NCBI RefSeq assembly: GCF_023701745.1
Contig: NZ_JAJOZB010000001.1
Span: 3,478,501-3,542,500, forward strand
DNA: 64,000 nucleotides
Direction: 5' to 3'
Source of the DNA: Streptomyces sp. RKAG293
GTDB taxonomy: Bacteria; Actinomycetota; Actinomycetes; Streptomycetales; Streptomycetaceae
Within the stretch, counting starts at the first letter, position 1. Each line of letters begins with the position of its first letter. This document shows positions 9,400 to 17,038 of the stretch, piece by piece. Both the position numbers and the translations under genes were made by a program. Under the pieces are notes generated by a model, which saw nothing but the letters and a program-made list of their open reading frames with translations, was not told where the DNA came from and ran no database searches.

Positions 9400-10743
9400 A
9401 TGGCCAATTTCTCCAAGTCGAACGTGCCGCAGTTTTCGGTCGACATCTATCAGAACGAGTACCTGCCCGAGGGCGGCCGCGAGGTCAATGCCATCGTCAC
9501 GGTGACGTCGACCGGCGGCGGCACCTCCGGCGGTCACCCGCTGGCGGCTCCCGGTTACGCCACCGACGGCGCACCGGGCGGAGCGGTGGTGATCATGGTG
9601 GACTGCTCCGGTTCGATGGACTACCCGCCCACGAAGATGCGCAACGCCCGCGACGCGACCGCCGCCGCGATCGACACGATCCGCGACGGGGTGGCCTTCG
9701 CCGTGGTCGGCGGCACCCATCAGGCCCGCGAGGTCTACCCCGCCAACGGCGGTCTCGCGGTGGCCGATGCGCAGACCCGCGGCCAGGCCAAGCAGGCGCT
9801 GCGCAAGCTCACCGCGGGCGGCGGCACCGCGATCGGCACCTGGCTGCGGCTCGCCGACCGGCTGCTGGCGACCGCCGACGTGCCGATCCGGCACGGCATC
9901 CTGCTGACCGACGGCCGCAACGAGCACGAGAAGCCGGAGGACCTGCGGGCCACCCTGGAGGCCTGCGCCGGCCGCTTCACCTGTGACGCGCGGGGCGTGG
10001 GGACGGACTGGGAGGTCAAGGAGCTGACCGGGATCGCCTCCGCGATGCTCGGCTCCGTCGACATCGTCGCCGACCCGGCCGGGCTGAAGGCGGACTTCCA
10101 GGCGATGATGGAGACCGCGATGGGCAAGGAGGTCGCGGACGTGGGTCTGCGGCTGTGGACCCCGCAGGGCTCCGAGATCAAGTTCGTGAAGCAGGTCGCG
10201 CCGACGGTCGAGGACCTGACGGCACGCCGTACGGAGGCCGGTCCGCGGGCCGGCGACTACCCCACCGGCTCCTGGGGCGACGAGTCCCGCGACTACCACG
10301 TGTGCGTCCAGGTCCCGAACGCCGGTGTCGGCCAGGAGATGCTCGCCGCCCGTCTGTCGCTGGTCCTGCCGCAGCCGGACGGCACCTCCCAGGTGCTCTC
10401 CCAGGGGCTGGTTCGGGCGGTGTGGACGGACGACATGGCCGCCTCGACCCGGATCAACCCGCAGGTCGCGCACTACACGGGCCAGGCGGAGCTCGCCTCC
10501 GTCATCCAGGAGGGCCTGGAAGCACGCAAGTCGGGCGACATCGACGGGGCGACCGCGAAGCTGGGCCGCGCCGTTCAGCTCGCGAGCGCCTCGGGCAATG
10601 ACGACACCGCGAAGCTGCTGGCCAAGGTGGTCGACGTGGTCGACGCGCCGAGCGGTACCGTACGGCTGAAGGCGCGGGTCGCGGACGCCGACGAGATGAC
10701 CTTGGAGACGCGGTCGACGAAAACCGTCCGCGTCAAGAAGTAG
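9400..10743 (+). CDS. VWA-domain protein with intact MIDAS (TerY-like)
   Basis: 447 aa; ATG with GGAG about 9 bases upstream. A beta-rich N-terminal segment (about 1-55) is followed by a von Willebrand factor A domain (about 60-240) with the metal-ion-dependent adhesion site: DCSGSMD at 68-74, the Thr of GGTAIGTWL, and LLTDGRNEH with Asp near 171. The rest (about 245-447) is beta-rich and then helical. No signal peptide or membrane segment, so it is cytoplasmic. It probably acts as a metal-dependent protein-interaction hub. A VWA protein directly following a Ser/Thr kinase and PP2C phosphatase matches the TerY-P kinase/phosphatase/VWA triads described around tellurite-resistance-type stress systems, though no TerD-like gene lies here. 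Confidence 0.9.
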   Translation: MANFSKSNVPQFSVDIYQNEYLPEGGREVNAIVTVTSTGGGTSGGHPLAAPGYATDGAPGGAVVIMVDCSGSMDYPPTKMRNARDATAAAIDTIRDGVAFAVVGGTHQAREVYPANGGLAVADAQTRGQAKQALRKLTAGGGTAIGTWLRLADRLLATADVPIRHGILLTDGRNEHEKPEDLRATLEACAGRFTCDARGVGTDWEVKELTGIASAMLGSVDIVADPAGLKADFQAMMETAMGKEVADVGLRLWTPQGSEIKFVKQVAPTVEDLTARRTEAGPRAGDYPTGSWGDESRDYHVCVQVPNAGVGQEMLAARLSLVLPQPDGTSQVLSQGLVRAVWTDDMAASTRINPQVAHYTGQAELASVIQEGLEARKSGDIDGATAKLGRAVQLASASGNDDTAKLLAKVVDVVDAPSGTVRLKARVADADEMTLETRSTKTVRVKK

Positions 10744-10775
10744 CCGCGCTCGCAGGCGGAGGGGGAGCCAGCCGT

Positions 10776-11672
10776 ATGTCGACTTGTCCGAACGGTCACC
10801 AGTCGGGAACCGACGACTGGTGCGAGGTGTGCGGTCACCGCATGTCCGCACCCGCCGTGCCGTCCTCCTCCGCGGCCTCGGGGCCCGCCGGGCCGGTGAG
10901 GTCCGGCTACGATCCGGACGCGACGGCGGCGGCCGAGCCGTGCCCGGCCTGCGGTACGCCCCGGGAGGGGCTGGCGCTGTTCTGCGAGGAGTGCCGCTAC
11001 AACTTCCAGACGCACACCGCCACCACCTTCGTCGCCCCGCCCTCGCCGCCCTCGCCGGGGTTCCCGCCCTACCAGCGGTACGAGTCGCAGCGCTCGCGCC
11101 CGTCCCAGATGAACCGCCCGGCGGAGCCGCTGGCTCCGGAGGCGATCATCCCGGGCGGCTCGGGCGACTTCCTGCTGACGCCGCCGAGCGCGCCCTCCAC
11201 CCCGTCGGCGCCGTCCCGGCCCGAGCCCGTCGCGGAGCCGGTGGTGGCCCCGGTCGCGCCCGAGGTGACGACCTGGACCGCCACCGTCGCCGCCGACCGC
11301 GACTACTTCACCGCGATGATGGCCCGCAGCGGACCCGACGCCACCGGTCTGTACTTCCCGTCGTACTCCCCCGAACTGCGGCTGCCGCTGCTCGGCAACC
11401 AGATCACCATCGGCCGCCGCCGGCACAGCACGGGCGAGGCTCCCGACATCGACCTGTCCCGCGCCCCCGAGGACCCGGGCGTCTCGCACCAGCACGCCGT
11501 TCTGGTGCAACAGCCCGACGGCGGCTGGTCCGTCGTCGACCAGGACTCGACGAACGGCACCACGGTCAACGGAGCGGCGGACCCGATCCAGCCCTACCTC
11601 CCGGTACCGCTGAAGGACGGCGACCGCGTCCACGTCGGCGCCTGGACGACGATCACCGTCAGCCGCGGCTGA
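10776..11672 (+). CDS. FHA-domain phosphothreonine reader with two zinc ribbons
   Basis: 298 aa; ATG behind GGCGGAGGGGGAG. Ribbon 1 uses C4, H8, C16, C19 (WCEVCGHRM); ribbon 2 uses C56, C59, C70, C73 (CPACG, FCEEC). A Pro/Ser-rich linker (about 80-175) leads to a C-terminal FHA domain (about 205-297) with ITIGRRR, VSHQHAVL and DSTNGTTVNG, the residues that bind phosphothreonine. It ends the pknG locus and is probably the local reader of PknG-made phosphothreonine. It differs from GarA/OdhI, the known PknG target, which is a short FHA protein with an N-terminal phospho-acceptor tail and no zinc ribbons. The methyltransferase downstream is convergent. Confidence 0.92.
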   Translation: MSTCPNGHQSGTDDWCEVCGHRMSAPAVPSSSAASGPAGPVRSGYDPDATAAAEPCPACGTPREGLALFCEECRYNFQTHTATTFVAPPSPPSPGFPPYQRYESQRSRPSQMNRPAEPLAPEAIIPGGSGDFLLTPPSAPSTPSAPSRPEPVAEPVVAPVAPEVTTWTATVAADRDYFTAMMARSGPDATGLYFPSYSPELRLPLLGNQITIGRRRHSTGEAPDIDLSRAPEDPGVSHQHAVLVQQPDGGWSVVDQDSTNGTTVNGAADPIQPYLPVPLKDGDRVHVGAWTTITVSRG

Positions 11673-11710
11673 ACCGTCACTTCTCCCCCGGCACGACGCC
11701 CGGGTCCGCC

Positions 11711-12886
11711 TCAGGCGGCCGGGACGTCCCAGAAGTGCGGCCCGTCAGGGTCGTCGAGCCAGGTCCACTGGCGGCCGCCGTGGACGGAGAGGCCGTAGCG
11801 GTCACGCGCCGGCCGGGAGGCGCGCTGCCACAGCGCGTGGGCGCTCTCCGCGATGGCCCACAGATCGCGGGGGCCGGCCAGCAGGACCCTGCCGTCGCGG
11901 TCGGCGCGGGCGCTGGAGCCGTCGGGGGCGGTGATGGCGACGCCGCGGTAGCCGGAGGCCCAGCGGACCTCCAGGGCGCCCGTCCGCAGGGTCAGCAGGA
12001 AGCGGAAGAGATCGTCCTCCAGGATCCGCGGCGGCGTGCCGGACCAGCGGACCCGCTCCGGGACGTCGTCCGGCAGCGCGTCCGGTGACCCGTCGTGCTG
12101 CCCGTCGTGCGGCCCGTCCGGTACGGGATCCTGCCGGTGGGCGGCGGCCGTGCCGCGCAGCGGGACGAAGTAGGCCGCGGTGTGCAGGAAACGGCCCTCC
12201 GCACGGTCGGGGCCGGTGACGGTCAGCCGGATCAGCCCGCCCGCGAACGGCGCGAGGATCCGGCCGCCGGGGCGGCACTGGCGCAGCCACTCGACCGGCA
12301 CGGACGGCAGCTCGCAGGTCGCGACGATCCGGTCGTAGGGCGCCCGGTCCGGGTGGCCGAGCGCCCCGTCGCCGGTGACGACGGCCGGTGCGGCGCCCGC
12401 CGTCGCCAGGTGCGCGCGGGCCGCGTCGGTGATCTCCTGGTCCAGGTCGACGGTGGTGACCGCGTCGTCGCCGAGGCGGTGGGCGAGCAGCGCGGCGTTG
12501 TAGCCGGTGCCGGCACCGATCTCCAGCACCGTCCGTCCCTCCCGTACCTCCAGTGCCTCGGCCATCGAGGCCATCAGCGACGGCTGGCTGCTGGACGAGA
12601 TCAGCCTCCCGTCCTGTACGTGCGTGACCAGCGGAACGTCCTCGTAGGCGCCGGTCAGCCAGCGGGCGCGCTCCTTCGGATCGGGGTCGTCCGCGGAGAG
12701 CCGTTCGTATCCGCCGGGCCGCGGACTGTAGTACTCGGGGACGAACAGATGGCGCGGCACCTGTTCGAAGGCCGTGCGCCACCCGGGGTCGGCCAGCCCG
12801 CCGGCCGCGACGATCCGCCGTACCAGCAGGCCGCGCAGCGCGTCCGCCGCCTCGGTGCGGTGCTCCTTCCGGTCCGCGTCCTCCAT
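11711..12886 (-). CDS. Protein-L-isoaspartate O-methyltransferase-like SAM methyltransferase
   Basis: 391 aa from the ATG at 12886 (GGAG just upstream, tight spacing). Residues about 1-230 are a PIMT-like Rossmann methyltransferase: VPRHLFVPEYY, then a region with SSSSQPSLMASM, motif I VLEIGAGTGYNAALLA, VTTVDLDQEI, and the PIMT-type YDRIVATCELPSVP. About 160 further residues at the C-terminus are not part of the PIMT core. PIMT repairs isoaspartate by methylating it with S-adenosylmethionine, but this long actinobacterial form may modify other substrates. It converges on the FHA gene and is divergent from the truncated haemoglobin gene. Confidence 0.8.
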   Translation of the reverse strand: MEDADRKEHRTEAADALRGLLVRRIVAAGGLADPGWRTAFEQVPRHLFVPEYYSPRPGGYERLSADDPDPKERARWLTGAYEDVPLVTHVQDGRLISSSSQPSLMASMAEALEVREGRTVLEIGAGTGYNAALLAHRLGDDAVTTVDLDQEITDAARAHLATAGAAPAVVTGDGALGHPDRAPYDRIVATCELPSVPVEWLRQCRPGGRILAPFAGGLIRLTVTGPDRAEGRFLHTAAYFVPLRGTAAAHRQDPVPDGPHDGQHDGSPDALPDDVPERVRWSGTPPRILEDDLFRFLLTLRTGALEVRWASGYRGVAITAPDGSSARADRDGRVLLAGPRDLWAIAESAHALWQRASRPARDRYGLSVHGGRQWTWLDDPDGPHFWDVPAA

Positions 12887-13157
12887 AGCTCCACTGTGCG
12901 GCGGCCGGGCCCGATCCGCGACGCCCCGCGTCCGCGCCGGCCGGAAACCGGTCCCGGCCCCGGTCCCTGTCCCGACGCGGCCCCGTCGCGCCCTCGTCCC
13001 GGTCCCGTCGCGCACCGGGTCGTAGGTCCCAGGTCCTCCGCCGGGTCGTCTGCGACCATGGAGGAGTGCCGCACGCTTCCGGGGGCGACCCCGGTGCCCC
13101 GTGCGCGGACCACGTCGACCGGCGCCGGGCCGGTGCGACATCTTGAGGTGGAGCTGA
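12887..13157. other. Divergent intergenic region with CG-rich hexamer repeats
   Basis: 271 bases between the methyltransferase (minus) and globin (plus) genes. The part at about 12945-13020 is low complexity, built from degenerate repeats of CGGTCCC/GTCCCG. No clear promoter could be assigned; promoters for both genes must lie here. Confidence 0.4.
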
Positions 13158-13562
13158 GTGAACGAGACCCCGCAGGACACGGCGCCGCAGCAGACGTTCT
13201 ACGACGCCGTCGGCGGCGAGCAGACGTTCCGGCGGCTGGTGCACCGCTTCTACGAGGGTGTCGCGGCCGACCCCGAACTGCGGGCGATGTACCCGGAGGA
13301 GGACCTCGGCCCCGCCGAGGAACGGCTGACGCTCTTTCTGATGCAGTACTGGGGCGGCCCGCGCACCTACAGCGACAACCGCGGCCACCCGCGGCTGCGG
13401 ATGCGGCACGCACCCTTCCAGGTCGACCAGGCCGCGCACGACGCGTGGGTGCGCCACATGCGGGACGCGGTCGACGATCTGGCTCTCGCGCCCGAGCACG
13501 AGCGGCAGTTGTGGGACTACCTGGTGTACGCCGCAGCGTCGATGGTGAACACCGCGGGCTGA
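13158..13562 (+). CDS. glbO: Truncated haemoglobin, group II (trHbO)
   Basis: 134 aa, GTG start with GGAG about 7 bases upstream. This is the 2-on-2 globin fold of group [22 protein letters not shown] at the A/B helices, [29 protein letters not shown] with the proximal histidine in RMRHAPF, and a final helical [11 protein letters not shown]. Group II proteins bind haem and O2 with high affinity and are linked to O2 or NO/peroxide chemistry at the membrane or respiratory chain. The coding region is complete. It is probably monocistronic: the next gene starts 157 bases later. Confidence 0.93.
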   Translation: MNETPQDTAPQQTFYDAVGGEQTFRRLVHRFYEGVAADPELRAMYPEEDLGPAEERLTLFLMQYWGGPRTYSDNRGHPRLRMRHAPFQVDQAAHDAWVRHMRDAVDDLALAPEHERQLWDYLVYAAASMVNTAG

Positions 13563-13719
13563 GCGGACCGCCGTTGCCGTTCGGCCGTGCTGTGACCGTC
13601 CGCTGACCGGACATCGAACAACGGACAACGGGTCACGATCGTATTGCGACAATTTTCTGCACTTCCTCACGCCCGATCTGTTTGAGAGCATCCGGACAGC
13701 GGGCGAACGGGGGAGTGGC

Positions 13720-16700
13720 GTGACGGGGTTTGTGTTTCTGCGTGTCCGCGCGCACCGATTGCTGCTGACCGCCGCCCTGCTCACCGTGGTTCTCACCACC
13801 AGCGTGCTGGCCACCCTCGCCGCGTTCACCGGTGCCATCGGCGATGCCGGGCTGCGCCGCACGCTGGAGCACCAGTCGGCGGCGCGGACCACCGTCAACG
13901 TCCAGCTGACCGTCACGGCCGACGCCTGGCGGACCGCGGACGCCGGGATCCGCAAGAACCTGGGGAGCGCGTACGACGGGCTGCCCGCGCAGGTGCGGTC
14001 CAGCATCAGGTCCGGTCCGTACGCGCTGCCGGCCACGCTGGGCGGTGCCGCGTCCGGCGCCCCCAAGGGCGCCGACCCGGACCTGACGCTGCTGGCCACC
14101 TTCGACCGGGCGCACGTGACGCTGGTCCAGGGCGGCTGGCCCACCGCGGTCGACCGCGGCACCGGCGTCGTACCGGTGGCGGTCCCCGAGCCCGTGGCCC
14201 GCTCCCTGGGCGTGCGGCCCGGCACCCTGGTCGATCTGACCAGCCGGCTCGGCGGCCCGGTGCTCCACATCCGGGTCACCGGCACGTACCGCCCGACCGA
14301 CCGGACCGACCCGTACTGGCAGCTCGACCCGATGGGCGGCCACGGCATCCGCACCGTGTCCTTCACCACCTACGGGCCGCTGCTCGCCGACCCGAGCGTC
14401 TTCGCCTCCGACCGCCTCACGCCCGCCGAGTTGTCCTGGCAGAGCACCGCCGACTTCCGGAACCTGGACGTGGCCGGGATCCCCGGGGTGCGGGACGACG
14501 TGCAGCGGACCATCGACGCCACCGCCAAGGACCCGGCGAACTCCGGCATCCAGATCTCCTCCGAACTGCCCGACCTGCTCACCGGGGTGCAGCGCACCCT
14601 GCTGGTGACCCGCTCGACGCTGCTGATCGGCGCCCTGCAGCTGCTGATCCTGGCCGGTTTCGCGCTCCTGCTCGTCGCCCAGCTGCTGTCCGAGGAACGG
14701 GCCGGCGAGACCGCGCTGCTGCGGGCCCGCGGCGGCTCGCGCGGCCGCGTCGCCCGGCTGGCCGGCACCGAGTCGCTGCTGCTCGCGGTGCCCGCGGGGC
14801 TGGCCGCGCCGCTGCTCGCCGGGCCGGTCATCCGGCTGCTGGCCGGGCAGGGCGCCCTGGCCAGGTCCGGCACCGACCTGGGCGGCGCGATCGGTGCGGC
14901 CGCCTGGTGGGTGGCCGCCGGAACCGCGCTGGCCTGCGCGTTCGCCGTCATCGTGCCGGCCCTGCGCAGCGCCGGGAGCTATGTCGAGGAGCGCTCGGCA
15001 CGCGCCCGGCGCGGGGCGCTGCCCGCCGCGGTGCAGGCCGGGGCCGACCTCGGGCTGCTGCTGCTCGCCGGGGTCGCCTACTGGCAGCTGTCCCGCCGCG
15101 CCTCCGACAGCGGGGTGCTGAGCGCCGACACCGGCGGCAGCCTCGGGGTGGACCCGGTGCTGGTCGCCGCGCCCGCGCTGTGCCTGCTGGCCGGCACCGT
15201 GCTGATCCTGCGGCTGCTGCCGCTGGCCGCCCGGCTCGGTGAGCGCAGAGCGGCGCGGGGCAGCGGGCTGTCGCTCGCCCTCGCGGGCTGGCAGCTCTCC
15301 CGGCGGCCGCGGCGCGGCGCCGGAGCCGTGCTGCTGCTCGTACTGGCCGTCGCCATGGGCATGTTCGCGATCGGGCAGGGCGCCAGCTGGGACCGGTCCC
15401 AGCGCGACCAGGCCGACTTCGCGGTGGGCGCGGACCTGCGGGTGACCGGCTCCACCACCCCGCCGTTCGGACAGGCGGGGGTGTACGAACACACTCCCGG
15501 CATCGCCAGCGCCGCCCCCGCGGCGCGGGCCCAACTGACGCTGCCCGAACAGCGGGTGGCCTCCGTCCTCATGATCGACACGGCGAAGGCCGGCGAGATG
15601 ATGCGGTTCCGCCAGGACCTCGCCGACCGACCGCTGCCGGAGCTGCTCCTGCCGCTGCGGGCCGGCCCGTCCGGCGGGACGAAGGAGACCGGCGGCTTCC
15701 CCGTCGAGGCGACCGCCCGGCAGCTGCGCTTCACCGCGCGGCTCGACTCGGACGGGCAGGGCGGGGTCCTCGACTCGCTCACCGCGGTCCTCAAGGACGC
15801 CAACGGCATCACGTACGCCTTCCCGCTCGGCGACCTCCCGGCCGACGGGAAACCGCACCTCCTGGTCCTGGACCTCGCCGACGCGGCGGGCCGGACGGGC
15901 GGGGCCCCGGCGGGACCGCTGCGGCTCACCCGCGTCGAAGTCGACTACACGGCCCCCGAGTCCGTCGAGAGGCACCGGCTCACCCTCGCCCCGGCGACCG
16001 TCGCCGCGGACGGCACCGTCCGCCCGCTCACGACCACCGCCGGCTCGGCCTGGGCCGCGAAGGCGCAGATGCAGCGGGCCGACGCCGCGCTCGGCGGCAA
16101 CCCCGCCCTCCAGCCGAACGCCGGCACCGTCACCAGCACGGCGGCCGGTTCCGCACTGACCGTGGACTACTCCACCGGGGCCACCCTGGCGGATTCCAAG
16201 GGCGCCCATCTGTCCGTACGTGTCGCAGAACCGGCCGCCCCGCCGCTCGCCGGGGTCGCCACCGACGCCTTCCTGCGGGCCACCGGCAGCAAGGTGGGCG
16301 GCGATGTCCGGGTCGAACTCAACGGCATCGAGACGACCGTGCGCATCACCTCCGTGATCCGCGCGCTGCCCGGCACCACCGCACCGCCGTCCTCTCTGAA
16401 GGACGGCGGGGCGCTGCTGCTGGACCTGCGCGCCGTGAACCGGACGCTCAACGCGACGGGCGGCCGCGGCATGGAGCCCAGCGAGTGGTGGCTGTCGGCC
16501 CGGCCGGGCGCCACCGGGAAGGTCGCCGCCGCGCTGCGCGACCGGGCCGACATCGATTCGCTGCTGGTGCGCGACGAGACCGCGTCGGAGCTGCGGGCCG
16601 ACCCGCTCGGCGCCGGTCCGCAGTCGGTGCTGCCGGCCGCCGTGATCGCCGCCGCCGTGCTGGCGGCGGTGGGCTTCGCGGTCAGTTCGGCCGGCGCGAT

Positions 16701-17037
16701 CCGCGAGCGCAGCGGGGAGTTCGCCGTGCTGCGGGCGCTGGGGGCACCGCGCCGCAAGCTGGCCCGGATGATGGCCGCGGAGCAGGGCCTGCTGGTGCTG
16801 CTGGCCCTGGTGGTCGGGGTGGCGCTGGGCGCGCTGCTGACCCGGCTGGTCGTACCACTGATCGTTCTGACGGCGCAGGCGTCCCAGCCCGTTCCGGGAC
16901 TGCTGGTCACCCTGCCGGTGGGGCCGCTGGTCCAGCTGATCGCCATCGTGCTGGTCGTACCGCTGCTGGTGGTCGTCCTGACGGCGGTCCGGCGCGGCGA
17001 CCCGGTCACCGCGCTGCGCCGGCAAGGGGAGGACTGA
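13720..17037 (+). CDS. Large FtsX-type ABC transporter permease, first subunit
   Basis: 1105 aa; GTG behind GGGGGAG. An N-terminal TM helix (about 10-35) is followed by an external domain, an FtsX-type TM block (about 300-500, including LLILAGFALLLVAQLLSEERAGETALLRARGG), another large external domain (about 560-950) and a C-terminal FtsX block (about 965-1100) ending in VTALRRQ. The conserved cytoplasmic segment after TM1 of each block (FAVLRALGAPRRKLARM) is the ATPase coupling region. It starts a three-gene operon with a second permease (one base gap) and one ATPase. MacB/LolC-like architecture suggests mechanotransmission or export of peptides, lipids or drugs rather than import; the substrate is unknown. 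Confidence 0.88.
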   Translation: MTGFVFLRVRAHRLLLTAALLTVVLTTSVLATLAAFTGAIGDAGLRRTLEHQSAARTTVNVQLTVTADAWRTADAGIRKNLGSAYDGLPAQVRSSIRSGPYALPATLGGAASGAPKGADPDLTLLATFDRAHVTLVQGGWPTAVDRGTGVVPVAVPEPVARSLGVRPGTLVDLTSRLGGPVLHIRVTGTYRPTDRTDPYWQLDPMGGHGIRTVSFTTYGPLLADPSVFASDRLTPAELSWQSTADFRNLDVAGIPGVRDDVQRTIDATAKDPANSGIQISSELPDLLTGVQRTLLVTRSTLLIGALQLLILAGFALLLVAQLLSEERAGETALLRARGGSRGRVARLAGTESLLLAVPAGLAAPLLAGPVIRLLAGQGALARSGTDLGGAIGAAAWWVAAGTALACAFAVIVPALRSAGSYVEERSARARRGALPAAVQAGADLGLLLLAGVAYWQLSRRASDSGVLSADTGGSLGVDPVLVAAPALCLLAGTVLILRLLPLAARLGERRAARGSGLSLALAGWQLSRRPRRGAGAVLLLVLAVAMGMFAIGQGASWDRSQRDQADFAVGADLRVTGSTTPPFGQAGVYEHTPGIASAAPAARAQLTLPEQRVASVLMIDTAKAGEMMRFRQDLADRPLPELLLPLRAGPSGGTKETGGFPVEATARQLRFTARLDSDGQGGVLDSLTAVLKDANGITYAFPLGDLPADGKPHLLVLDLADAAGRTGGAPAGPLRLTRVEVDYTAPESVERHRLTLAPATVAADGTVRPLTTTAGSAWAAKAQMQRADAALGGNPALQPNAGTVTSTAAGSALTVDYSTGATLADSKGAHLSVRVAEPAAPPLAGVATDAFLRATGSKVGGDVRVELNGIETTVRITSVIRALPGTTAPPSSLKDGGALLLDLRAVNRTLNATGGRGMEPSEWWLSARPGATGKVAAALRDRADIDSLLVRDETASELRADPLGAGPQSVLPAAVIAAAVLAAVGFAVSSAGAIRERSGEFAVLRALGAPRRKLARMMAAEQGLLVLLALVVGVALGALLTRLVVPLIVLTAQASQPVPGLLVTLPVGPLVQLIAIVLVVPLLVVVLTAVRRGDPVTALRRQGED

Positions 17038-17038
17038 C

